Shown one piece after another: positions 24,629 through 32,185 of a stretch of 64,000 bases of DNA. The stretch covers positions 62,001 to 126,000 of the forward strand of contig JAQTLN010000002.1 of NCBI GenBank assembly GCA_028714875.1, given 5' to 3'. Under the pieces are notes generated by a model. The model saw only the letters and a program-made list of their open reading frames with translations. It had not been told where the DNA came from and did not search any database. A program made the translations under genes and the position numbers. The DNA comes from Gallionellaceae bacterium (GTDB lineage: Bacteria > Pseudomonadota > Gammaproteobacteria > Burkholderiales > Thiobacillaceae). How positions within the stretch are numbered: position 1 is the stretch's first letter; each line of letters opens with the position of its first letter.

Positions 24629-26074
24629 CAGGATGATGTCGTACTGCTCCTGGCTGAAGATGCTCTCCACCTGCAATGAAATCGGCTTGCCGATGAAGTC
24701 GGAGAGCTGCGCCAGGCTTTGCGATTCCTCGTCCAGGTACATGTCGATCACGGTTTGCGAGGCCATGATGCGGAATTCACGCGCGCTGAACTGGCGCGCT
24801 TCGCGCAGGATGGAGCGGAGAATTTCGTAGCACACGGTTTGCGCGGTCTTGATCTGGCCGCGCCCCTGGCAGGTCGGGCAGGGTTCGCACATCACCCGGA
24901 TCAGGCTCTCGCGGGTGCGCTTGCGCGTCATCTCCACCAGGCCCAGTGAAGTAAAACCGTTGATGGTCATGCGGGTATGGTCGCGCGCCAAGGCCTTGGA
25001 CAACTCCGCCAGCACCGCCTGCTTGTGCTCGTTGCTGTCCATGTCGATGAAGTCCAGGATGATGATGCCGCCCATGTTGCGCAAACGGAGTTGCCGGGCG
25101 ATAGCCTGGGCCGCTTCCAGGTTGGTCTTGAAGATGGTCTCGTCGAAGGTGCGGCCGCTGGTGTAACTGCCGGTGTTCACGTCGATGGTGGTCAGCGCCT
25201 CGGTCTGATCGACGACCAGATAGCCGCCCGATTTCAGATCGACGCGCCGCCCCAGCGCTTTTTCGATCTCCTCTTCCACCCCGTAAAGATCGAACAGCGG
25301 CCGCTCGGCGGTGTAGTGATTGATCTTGCCATGCACGTTGTGGGTGAACTCTTCCGCGAAGGCATCCAGGCGCTGATGCGTCTCGCGCGAATCGACCAGG
25401 ATGCGGGTGGTCTCCGCCGTCGCGAAATCGCGCAGTACGCGATGCGCCAGGTCCAACTCCTGATAGATCGCCTTCGGCCCGGAGGTGTTCTCGGAGCGCG
25501 CGCGAATCGCGTCCCACAGGGTGTAGAGGTATTCCACGTCGGCGGCCAGCTCGGCGTCGTCGGCGATGTTGGCCATGGTGCGGATGATGAAGCCGCCCTG
25601 TTCGCCCTCCGGCAGGAGGCGGGTCAGGCGCTCGCGCAGCAATTCCCGTTCCGTCTCGTCCTCGATCTTCTGCGAGATGCCGATGCGCGTTTCCTGCGGC
25701 AGGAACACCAGAAAGCGCCCGGCCATGCTGATTTGCGTGGACAGGCGCGCGCCCTTGGTGCCGATCGGGTCCTTGATCACCTGCACCAGCACGCTCTGGC
25801 CTTCGTGCAATACCTTCTCGATCGGGCGCGGGCAGTTGTCGCAACGCGCCTCGACGATGTCGCCGACATGCAGGAAGGCGGCGCGATCCAGGCCGATGTC
25901 CACGAACGCCGACTGCATTCCCGGCAACACCCGGCTCACCTTGCCCTGGTAGACGTTGCCCACCATGCCGCGGCTGCCCGCGCGCTCGATGTGCAACTCC
26001 TGCACCACACCCAGATACAGCACCGCGACCCGCGTTTCCTGTGGTGTCACGTTGATCAGAATTTCTTCGCTCAT
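24623..26074 (-). CDS. rng: Ribonuclease G
   Basis: 483 aa, the length of RNase G rather than RNase E. It is a single-strand endonuclease that matures 16S rRNA 5' ends and decays mRNA. The N-terminal S1-type domain begins after VGNVYQGKVSRVLPGMQSAFVDIG. The catalytic region has TIDVNTGSYTSG and IIILDFIDM with the two magnesium-binding Asp. The zinc-link CEPCPTCQGRG is present, followed by the small C-terminal domain. There is no RNase E scaffold. Start MSEEILINVTPQETRVAV is canonical. It is convergent with the dynamin gene. It lies downstream of maf, separated by a MITE-like element, so the usual maf-rng linkage is interrupted by an insertion. Confidence 0.97.
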   Translation of the reverse strand: MSEEILINVTPQETRVAVLYLGVVQELHIERAGSRGMVGNVYQGKVSRVLPGMQSAFVDIGLDRAAFLHVGDIVEARCDNCPRPIEKVLHEGQSVLVQVIKDPIGTKGARLSTQISMAGRFLVFLPQETRIGISQKIEDETERELLRERLTRLLPEGEQGGFIIRTMANIADDAELAADVEYLYTLWDAIRARSENTSGPKAIYQELDLAHRVLRDFATAETTRILVDSRETHQRLDAFAEEFTHNVHGKINHYTAERPLFDLYGVEEEIEKALGRRVDLKSGGYLVVDQTEALTTIDVNTGSYTSGRTFDETIFKTNLEAAQAIARQLRLRNMGGIIILDFIDMDSNEHKQAVLAELSKALARDHTRMTINGFTSLGLVEMTRKRTRESLIRVMCEPCPTCQGRGQIKTAQTVCYEILRSILREARQFSAREFRIMASQTVIDMYLDEESQSLAQLSDFIGKPISLQVESIFSQEQYDIILL

Positions 26075-26132
26075 GATGGTCTCGAATAGTCAGGATTCGG
26101 GAAGCGCGCGCCGCGCGACTCTCGAATCGTGG

Positions 26133-26298
26133 CTAGTGGTCTGCTTCCGAAATAGCGCAACATGAAACGGCGTCTTTTTCCACGCGGCGGCGTTGCTCGT
26201 CGTTGCCATAGTCCGGGCTATGGCGCCTCCTCGCGCCTTGCCCCGCGAAAAAATCCATCCGTTTCATCAGTCACGCCATTTCGGAAGCAGACCACTAG
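26133..26298. mobile_element. MITE-like 166-bp element with 21-bp perfect TIRs
   Basis: The arms 26133-26153 (begins CTAGTGGTCTGC) and 26278-26298 (ends GCAGACCACTAG) are perfect inverted repeats of 21 bp. The interior has no credible gene. The right arm provides the stop codon of maf (TAG on the minus strand, 26297-26295). It is different in sequence from the 175-bp element at 17655. Confidence 0.7.
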
Positions 26299-26903
26299 AT
26301 CACGGAAAAATCCACCTCCCGCAGCAGTTGCGCCGTCTCGAACAAGGGCAAGCCCATCACCCCGGAATAACTGCCGGAAAGATGCTCGATGAACAGCGCC
26401 GCGCGCCCCTGGATGCCATAACCGCCCGCCTTGTCGAAGGGTTCCCGGGAAGCGATATAAGCCGCTATTTCTTCTTCCGACAAGGCGCGGAACGCCACCG
26501 TGCTCTCCGACAAGGCCACCTCCAGACGCCCCTGAAACACCACCGCCACCCCGGTCAGCACGCTATGCGAGCGACCTGAATAAGCGCGCAGCATCGCCGT
26601 CGCCGCTTCGTCATCCGCCGGCTTGCCGAGAATTCGCCCATCCAGCGTCACCGTGGTGTCCGCCGCCACGATCGGCCAGTCCGCCAGCGCGCGCCGATGC
26701 CGCGCCAGTTCCCCGGCTTCCGCCTTCAGGCGCGCCAGACGCAGCACATAGTCCAGCGCCGGTTCGTCCGCCAGGGGCGTCTCATCCACATCCAGCCGCT
26801 CCGCCCCATTGCGCAAGCGCAACACCGCCGGCGCCAGGCCGATCTGGCGCAACAACTCCAGGCGGCGCGGGCTTTGTGAGGCGAGGTAAAGGGGTTTCAA
26901 CAT
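26295..26903 (-). CDS. maf: Maf family nucleotide pyrophosphatase
   Basis: 202 aa from the ATG at 26903, giving the canonical start MLKPLYLASQSPRRLELLRQIG. An upstream ATG at 26951 would add 16 poorly conserved residues. It hydrolyses non-canonical or modified nucleoside triphosphates and is linked to division arrest. Key blocks: SQSPRR, VAADTTVTLDGRILGKP, and EPFDKAGGYGIQGRAALFIEHLSGSYSGVMGLPLFET. The last codons lie against a MITE-like element, and the stop codon is inside its terminal repeat, so the extreme C-terminus (REVDFSVI) may have been altered by the insertion. The core is complete and probably active. Confidence 0.93.
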   Translation of the reverse strand: MLKPLYLASQSPRRLELLRQIGLAPAVLRLRNGAERLDVDETPLADEPALDYVLRLARLKAEAGELARHRRALADWPIVAADTTVTLDGRILGKPADDEAATAMLRAYSGRSHSVLTGVAVVFQGRLEVALSESTVAFRALSEEEIAAYIASREPFDKAGGYGIQGRAALFIEHLSGSYSGVMGLPLFETAQLLREVDFSVI

Positions 26904-27019
26904 GAGCGAATCAGGCGGAGCGGGCGGCACGGCCCCGCATTTTCTACTCATTCGCCATGCCGTGCCGCCACCTTGTCAAAACGAAACGAGAGACTCGCGA
27001 GGAAACGGCAAATATCCCC

Positions 27020-27064
27020 TTGCTGAATAACGACGCAATCAAGACAATGCGAACCGTTCTCATT
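27020..27064 (+). promoter_or_regulatory. Promoter with overlapping Fur box
   Basis: TTGCTG (27020-27025), 17 bp, then GACAAT (27043-27048) make a reasonable sigma70 promoter. The 19-bp 9-1-9 palindrome AATGCGAACCGTTCTCATT at 27046-27064 has a single mismatch between arms and matches the AATGxGAA/TTCTCATT style of Fur sites. It overlaps the -10 and would repress under iron sufficiency. Confidence 0.65.
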
Positions 27065-27078
27065 AAACGGATAAATCC

Positions 27079-27840
27079 ATGTTCTCCCGCTTCGCTTTTA
27101 TTCTTGGCCTCGCCATCCTGGCCGGGCACGCGCTGGCCGCTCCCGATGAAATTCAGGTGTATGACGATGAACTGGATGCCCCCGGCACCTTCGGCGTCGA
27201 GCTGCACAGCAACTATGTGCTTTCCGGGAGCCGTACCCCGGCCTTCAGCGGGCAAGTGCCGCCCCATCATGTCTTGCAGATCACGCCCGAGTTTTCCTAC
27301 GGCATCAACAAGCAGTGGGAGGCGGGCCTGTACTTCCCGCCTCTGCAACTGACGCCCGGCGGCAAGATTTACGTCAACGGCCTGCGGCCGCGCCTCAAAT
27401 ACATCGCGCCCAAGGAAGGTGACGAAGGCTTCTTCTGGGGGGTGAACACGGAAATCGGCTACTTCTCACGGCGCGTATCCGAAGCCCATTGGGGCGGAGA
27501 AATCCGCCCCATTCTTGGTTACCGGGCCGGCAAGTGGACAGCGGTCATCAACCCCATCCTCGGCTTCTCCCTATCCGGCAATGTCAGCCGCACACCGGAA
27601 TTCGAACCGTCCATCAAGCTGTCCTGGCAGATGAATGAAGACCTGGCCATCGGGCTGGAACACTATGCCGCGCTCGGCCCGGTCAACAACCTGCTGCCCT
27701 CGGGCGCCGCCGCCCAATCCACCTTCGCCGTGGTGGACTGGAAGTACAAGGGCTATGACGTCAACCTCGGCCTCGGGCACGGCAACAGCCAGAACGAAGA
27801 CCGCGGCGTCATCAAACTGATCCTGGCATTGCCGCTGTAA
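27079..27840 (+). CDS. Outer-membrane beta-barrel-like protein, probably iron-regulated
   Basis: 253 aa. Signal peptide MFSRFAFILGLAILAGHALA is cut after ALA. The mature part alternates short beta strands with aromatic girdle residues (FSYGINKQWEAGLYFPP, LKYIAPKEGDEGFFWGVNTEIGYFS, WKYKGYDVNLGLGHG) and ends in a strand LILALPL, as small barrels do. It has no TonB box or plug, so it is not a siderophore receptor. I do not recognise a specific family with confidence; similar 250-aa barrels are often listed as transporter-like or hypothetical. The Fur box just upstream suggests expression under iron limitation. Monocistronic: the following gene is convergent. Confidence 0.75.
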   Translation: MFSRFAFILGLAILAGHALAAPDEIQVYDDELDAPGTFGVELHSNYVLSGSRTPAFSGQVPPHHVLQITPEFSYGINKQWEAGLYFPPLQLTPGGKIYVNGLRPRLKYIAPKEGDEGFFWGVNTEIGYFSRRVSEAHWGGEIRPILGYRAGKWTAVINPILGFSLSGNVSRTPEFEPSIKLSWQMNEDLAIGLEHYAALGPVNNLLPSGAAAQSTFAVVDWKYKGYDVNLGLGHGNSQNEDRGVIKLILALPL

Positions 27841-27884
27841 GGGCGCGACGGCATACCCGTCTCCCAACGGCGATGAGAGCAAAG

Positions 27885-28178
27885 CTACTTCTTCCCATAC
27901 GCCCCATCGTGGTCTGAATGCAGCGCAATGAAGCGCAGGTAATCGCCTTCACGGCGTGCCACCGCGCGGCAGGAACGGGATAGGCGGAGGGTGTGGCGAC
28001 CCGGCGCGCCTTTGATTTCTTCCCATTTGAGGCTGTGGTCTCGGTAGACGGTGGGCCAGTCCATGCCGCGAAGTTTGCGTAGCGTTTTCAGCACCAGCCT
28101 CACTTCGTTGCCATCCAGCGCGAGCAGGTCGTCCTGAAACTCGGGCAGGTTCAGGTCCAGCAGAACCTTGCCGCTCAT
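27885..28178 (-). CDS. RelE/ParE-type toxin
   Basis: 97 aa, basic, with the RelE-fold pattern: VRLVLKTLRKLRGMDWPTVY, then KWEEIKGAPGRHTLRLSRSCRAVARREGDYLRFIALHSDHDGAYGKK. The central Arg/Ser-rich strand and C-terminal His/Tyr/Lys are consistent with a ribosome-dependent mRNA interferase (family knowledge). It follows the antitoxin gene with an ATGA overlap (28175-28178). Toxin second is the usual order for RelBE-like loci. The assignment to RelE rather than ParE is not certain. Confidence 0.75.
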   Translation of the reverse strand: MSGKVLLDLNLPEFQDDLLALDGNEVRLVLKTLRKLRGMDWPTVYRDHSLKWEEIKGAPGRHTLRLSRSCRAVARREGDYLRFIALHSDHDGAYGKK

Positions 28179-28429
28179 TCCTGCTTGTCCAACCTGGTGG
28201 TTAGCGCGTCCAGATCGGTTTCGCTTGGCGGATTGGCGGCCATCCAGGCTTCGGCGCGGGCGAGGCGGTCACGCATTTCCGGGGTGTAAAGCCAGGCCTC
28301 GGCTTCGGGAATGACGCGCATGGGCTTGAGCAGAATGGCGCCATCTTCCTGGGCCTCCATTTCGAAGTAACGCCCCGCGAATTGTTTACCCAGCGATAGT
28401 TGGCCGCTGCTGCCTACCATTTTGAGCAT
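28175..28429 (-). CDS. Antitoxin of the RelE-type module
   Basis: 84 aa from the ATG at 28429, chosen because GGAG lies six bases upstream. A further upstream ATG at 28441 adds only four residues, and longer reading frames run into a REP hairpin. The N-terminus MLKMVGSSGQLSLGKQFAGRYFEME is beta-rich like AbrB/SpoVT-type antitoxins, followed by ILLKPMRVIPEAEAWLYT and an acidic helix that could wrap the toxin. It is translationally coupled to the toxin. A REP palindrome sits ~90 bp upstream in the leader. Confidence 0.7.
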   Translation of the reverse strand: MLKMVGSSGQLSLGKQFAGRYFEMEAQEDGAILLKPMRVIPEAEAWLYTPEMRDRLARAEAWMAANPPSETDLDALTTRLDKQE

Positions 28430-28517
28430 GGCATTCTCCATGAGAACAAGTAAATCATGCCGCATGATAATGGCGATTTTGTGTTTAAGCGAGATTATCC
28501 ATGGGCCGAGGTAGGCT

Positions 28518-28589
28518 TGTAGCGCAGGCGTCTCGCCTGCTTCGTGGGCCTGATCAGAAGGACGAAGCAGGCGAGACGCCTGCGCTACA
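28518..28589. repeat. REP-type palindrome (28-bp perfect stem)
   Basis: Arms at 28518-28545 and 28562-28589 are perfect inverted copies (TGTAGCGCAGGCGTCTCGCC...), with a 16-base loop. It lies upstream of the toxin-antitoxin operon and downstream of the exporter permease gene. The 245-bp spacer 28430-28674 holds nothing else recognised. Confidence 0.8.
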
Positions 28590-28674
28590 GGTGGGCCTCC
28601 AGCAATGAACCATTTGGGTTTAAGCGATGCTCTGGCTGAGCCGAGAAACTTGTCGTCGAGTCCTTTCCCGCCGC

Positions 28675-29874
28675 TCACTCCGCCCGCAAGGCTTCCACCG
28701 GGTTCAGTCCTGCCGCTTTTCTCGCCGGGGCGACGCCGGCGGCGAGGCCGATGCCTACGGCCACGCCTTCGGCGGCGAGGATGTAGTCCCAGGCCAGGCT
28801 GACCGGGAGGGCGGGCAGGATGATATGCAGAGCCTGCGCGAGGCCCAGCCCCAAGGCCAGTCCCGCCGCGCCACCGAGGGCGGCGAGGCCGGCGGCTTCA
28901 ACCAGGAACAAGGCCATGATCTGGCCGTGGCGGGCGCCGAGGGCGTTGAGCAGGCCGATCTCGCCGGTGCGTTCGGTGACGGTGATGGTCATCAGGGTGA
29001 GGATGCCGACGCCGCCGACCACCAGGGAGATGCTGCCCAGCGCCGCGACGGCGAAGGTGAGCACGCCCAGGATGGAGTCGAGCACGGCCAATTGTTGTTT
29101 CTGCGGGGTGACGGTGAAGTCTTCGCCGCCGTGGCGCGCCTTGAGCAGGCGGCGGATACCGGCTTCGACGTGTTCCGGGTTGGCATCCGGGTCGTGGGCG
29201 ACGTCGATTTCCATCAGGCCTTCGCGGTTGAACAACTCCAGCGCGCGGGCGGCGGGCAGGTAGACGGTGTCGTCGAGGTCGAAGCCGAGCACTTGGCCTT
29301 TGGCTGCCATCACGCCGACCACGCGGTAACGCTGGCCGCCGACGCGGATCAACACGCCAAGTGGGTTCTCCGCGCCGAACAGTTCGTTGCGTACCTTGGC
29401 GCCGAGCACGGCGAAGGCGCGCGGTGAACCGAGGTCGTCCGGGGGGAGGAAGCCGCCGACGGCGACCGCCATACGGAAGGTTTGCGCGAAATCCGGCCCA
29501 ACGCCGTAGACGGTGACACGGCGAGAATGCCCAAAGCCTTCAACTTCCGCATTGCCCTGGACCACCGGGCAGACGCTCTCGACTTGCGGCACTTGGCGCA
29601 GCGCCTGGGCGTCGTCCAGTGACAGCGGCCGCACGCTGCCGAACATGCCGACGGCGCCGCCGTGGGTCTTGGTCTTGCCGGGGGTAACGGCGATCAGATT
29701 GGTGCCAAACTGGGTGAACTCGGCCAGCACGAACTGGTGCAGGCCTTCGCCCAGAGCGGTGAGCAGGATGACCGCCGCGACCCCAACCGCGATGCCCAGC
29801 GCCGAGAGCAGGCTGCGCCCGGGGTGGTGGGTGAGGGCGCCCAGCGACAGACGCAGCAGGTCGGGGAGGCGCAT
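28675..29874 (-). CDS. MacB-like ABC transporter permease (second of two)
   Basis: 399 aa from the ATG at 29874; GGGAG lies five bases upstream, and the earlier in-frame GTG/ATG falls in a repeat. Architecture: one N-terminal membrane segment (LLSALGIAVGVAAVILLTALGEG), a MacB_PCD periplasmic domain (~50-240), then three C-terminal membrane segments ending ARKAAGLNPVEALRAE, the conserved FtsX/MacB tail. It works with the adaptor, ATPase and first permease. It is separated from the first permease by a G-rich palindromic element, which may lower its expression. Two non-identical permeases suggest a heterodimeric exporter of macrolide/peptide or lipoprotein type; substrate is unknown. Confidence 0.9.
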   Translation of the reverse strand: MRLPDLLRLSLGALTHHPGRSLLSALGIAVGVAAVILLTALGEGLHQFVLAEFTQFGTNLIAVTPGKTKTHGGAVGMFGSVRPLSLDDAQALRQVPQVESVCPVVQGNAEVEGFGHSRRVTVYGVGPDFAQTFRMAVAVGGFLPPDDLGSPRAFAVLGAKVRNELFGAENPLGVLIRVGGQRYRVVGVMAAKGQVLGFDLDDTVYLPAARALELFNREGLMEIDVAHDPDANPEHVEAGIRRLLKARHGGEDFTVTPQKQQLAVLDSILGVLTFAVAALGSISLVVGGVGILTLMTITVTERTGEIGLLNALGARHGQIMALFLVEAAGLAALGGAAGLALGLGLAQALHIILPALPVSLAWDYILAAEGVAVGIGLAAGVAPARKAAGLNPVEALRAE

Positions 29875-29881
29875 AACTACT

Positions 29882-29980
29882 CCCCCCTTTCCCAAAGGGG
29901 GGTGGGGGGGGATTTAGCGACGCTTGCACTGGCGGAGGCCGTAGAAATCCCCCCCGGCCCCCCTTTGGGAAAGGGGGGGG
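29882..29980. repeat. G-rich palindromic element, copy 1
   Basis: Two G/C palindromes of the form C6-TTT...AAA-G6 face each other across a ~29-base spacer bounded by GATTT and AAATC. The same layout recurs at 32067 and 37262. It fills the gap between the two permease genes. Confidence 0.8.
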
Positions 29981-30013
29981 CAAAACGGCGTGGCGCGCGC
30001 GGATGCGCCATCT

Positions 30014-31222
30014 TCACCGCCTCGCCAGCGCCAGGGCCGCGTCCAGCTTCGCCGCGCGCTTTGCCGGCAGCCAGGCGAACAGCATGCCGGCGACGAGGGC
30101 GGTGGTGACGGCGGCGGCGACCGCCCAGAGGGGTGGAGCAATCGGCAGGACCGGGTAGAGGCGGCCGAGGGCGAAGCTGGCGGCCAGGCCGAGGATCAGG
30201 CCGCCCGCCGCGCCGAGGGCGGAAATCAGCCCGGCTTCCGCCAGGAACAGCAGCCGCACGCTGGCGGCCGGCGCGCCCAGCGCCTTGAGCAGGCCGATTT
30301 CCGAGCGCCGCTGCGCCACCGAAACCAGCATCACATTCATGATCAGCACCCCGGCCACGCCCAGGCTGATGGCGGCGATGCCGGCCACGGCCAGGGTCAG
30401 CGCGGTGAGAATGCGGTCGAAGGTGGCGAGCACGGCATCCTGGGTGATGACGGTGACATCGGCATCATTCTCGTGGCGGGTCTTGAGCAGCGCCAGCACG
30501 CTTTCCTTCACCGCCGGCACTGCCTCCCGGCCGCGCACTTCCACCAGGATGCGGAACAAGGATTCGGTGTTGAACAACTGCTGCGCCGCCGCCACCGGAA
30601 CCGCCACGGTTTCGTCGGTATTGAAGCCCATCTGCTGGCCTTGGGCCGCGAGGATGCCGATCACCCGGAAACGACGATCTCCGATGCGCACCCACTCGCC
30701 CAGGGCATTGCCGGCACCGAACAGTTCGGCGCGGATTGCCTCGCCCAGCACGCATACCGGCGTCGCCTGGTCACTCGGGCCGGGCGGCAGATAGCGCCCC
30801 TGGCCGAGGCGCATGTGGCGGATTTCCAGCATGTCGGCGGTGGAACCCAGCAATACCGCCTCGCGGCTGAGACCGCCGCGCGACACCTGCGCCACCCCGA
30901 CATTGAGTGGCGCTGCCCGCGCCACACCGCGCAGGCGAGCAACGGCATCGGCATCGCTCAGAGTGAGATCGCGCGTGGTCTGGCCGGAGAGCACGCCGGG
31001 CGCGCCCCCCGTGGTTTCCGCGCGGCCGGGGAGAACGATGAGCAGATTGGTGCCGAGCGAGGCGAACTGCTCCAGCACATAGCGCCGCGCGCCCTCGCCC
31101 AGCGCGGTCAGCACCACCACCGAACCGACGCCGATGCTCATGGCCAGGGCGATGAGCAGGGTGCGCCGGGGCTGGTGGATGAGGCTGCCCCAGGCGAGCG
31201 CGAGGGTGTCGCGGAGGGTCAT
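30014..31222 (-). CDS. MacB-like ABC transporter permease (first of two)
   Basis: 402 aa. N-terminal membrane segment after HQPRRTLLIALAMSIGVGSVVVL, a MacB_PCD periplasmic domain, then three membrane helices (~275-375) ending LPAKRAAKLDAALALARR. The conserved mechanotransmission segment ISLGVAGVLIMNVMLVSVAQRRSEIGLLKALGA is present. Its start overlaps the ATPase stop (ATGA at 31219-31222), so the two are coupled. It resembles the neighbouring permease in layout but not closely in sequence, pointing to an old duplication. Confidence 0.92.
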   Translation of the reverse strand: MTLRDTLALAWGSLIHQPRRTLLIALAMSIGVGSVVVLTALGEGARRYVLEQFASLGTNLLIVLPGRAETTGGAPGVLSGQTTRDLTLSDADAVARLRGVARAAPLNVGVAQVSRGGLSREAVLLGSTADMLEIRHMRLGQGRYLPPGPSDQATPVCVLGEAIRAELFGAGNALGEWVRIGDRRFRVIGILAAQGQQMGFNTDETVAVPVAAAQQLFNTESLFRILVEVRGREAVPAVKESVLALLKTRHENDADVTVITQDAVLATFDRILTALTLAVAGIAAISLGVAGVLIMNVMLVSVAQRRSEIGLLKALGAPAASVRLLFLAEAGLISALGAAGGLILGLAASFALGRLYPVLPIAPPLWAVAAAVTTALVAGMLFAWLPAKRAAKLDAALALARR

Positions 31223-32037
31223 GGTTTGCTCCCCTCCCCCCTCGGGGGAGGGGCCGGGGGAGAGGGGGGGACGGTTGATTCGGCGTTGGCGCTTGTTTGG
31301 GCTTCGCTCCCTCTCCCCGACCCTCTGATAAAGCCCCTACCCTGCGGTACCCCGGAGGGGGAGGGAGAAATGCTGTCCCCCACCACTCGCCCATCCTCCA
31401 TGAGTATCCGCCGACCGGCGCGCGCGCCGATTTCCTGGTCATGGGTGACCACGATCAAGGTGGTGCCGCGCTGGTTGAGGTCTTCCAGCAAAGCCAGCAC
31501 TTCGCGGCCGGTGGCGCGATCCAGGTTGCCGGTGGGCTCGTCGGCCAACAGGATGGCGGGGTTCATCGACATGGCGCGGGCGATAGCCACGCGCTGCAAC
31601 TGGCCGCCGGAAAGCTGCGCGGGCAGATGGTCGGCGCGCCCGGACAAGCCGACATCGGCCAGCAGGCGCGCCACCCTTTCCTTGCGCTCACTCGGCGCCA
31701 CCCCGGCCAGCACCAGCGGCAGGGCGACATTGCCGGCGGCGGTCAGGCGCGGTATCAGGTGGAAGAACTGGAACACGAAGCCGATCTTCTCGCGCCGCAC
31801 CGTCGCCGCCGCTACCTCATCGAGACCAGTCACATCCAGGCCATCCAGGCGGTAAGTCCCGCTATTGGGGCGGTCGAGCAGGCCCAGCAGATTGAGCAGG
31901 GTGGATTTCCCGGAACCGGACGGCCCCATGATGGAAACGAACTCGCCGGCCGTGATGTTGAGGCTCACCTCGCGCAGCGCCTGAACCAGCTGATCGCCGA
32001 CCTGGAAGCCGCGCGTGATGCGGTCGAGTTCGATCAT
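31219..32037 (-). CDS. MacB/LolD-type ABC transporter ATP-binding protein
   Basis: 272 aa from the ATG at 32037 (MIELDRITRGFQVGDQLVQA). Walker A GPSGSGKS, signature LSGGQLQRVAIARA, Walker B ILLADEPTGNLD and the His switch VVTHD are all intact. The core ends near residue 225; the last ~47 residues (from DSISPSPSGVP) are Pro/Gly/Ser-rich and encoded by a G-rich repeat, so they are unlikely to be functional. The frame still reaches an ATGA overlap with the permease. It drives the exporter formed with the adaptor and two permeases. Confidence 0.92.
   Translation of the reverse strand: MIELDRITRGFQVGDQLVQALREVSLNITAGEFVSIMGPSGSGKSTLLNLLGLLDRPNSGTYRLDGLDVTGLDEVAAATVRREKIGFVFQFFHLIPRLTAAGNVALPLVLAGVAPSERKERVARLLADVGLSGRADHLPAQLSGGQLQRVAIARAMSMNPAILLADEPTGNLDRATGREVLALLEDLNQRGTTLIVVTHDQEIGARAGRRILMEDGRVVGDSISPSPSGVPQGRGFIRGSGRGSEAQTSANAESTVPPSPPAPPPRGEGSKP
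31226..31376. repeat. G-rich intergenic-type repeat read as coding
   Basis: Two G/C-rich palindromic parts (about 31229-31270 and 31308-31370, containing CCCTGCGGTACCCCGG) flank a short spacer. It looks like the dispersed repeats of intergenic regions, yet lies entirely inside the 3' end of the ATPase gene. Confidence 0.6.
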
Positions 32038-32066
32038 GCCCACCACCCCGCCGCAGGCCGACAACT

Positions 32067-32163
32067 CCCCCCTTTTTCAAAGGGGGGCCGGGGGGGATTT
32101 GCGGAGGTTCCGCGAGTGGCTGGCGTAAAGAAATCCCCCCTGCCCCCCTTTGGGAAAGGGGGG
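32067..32163. repeat. G-rich palindromic element, copy 2
   Basis: Same design as 29882-29980: left arm C6-T5-CAAA-G6, spacer of about 30 bases between GATTT and AAATC, right arm C6-TTTGGGAAA-G6. It lies between the adaptor and ATPase genes of the exporter operon. Confidence 0.8.
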
Positions 32164-32185
32164 TTCCAGCGCGCCGCGCGCTGTC

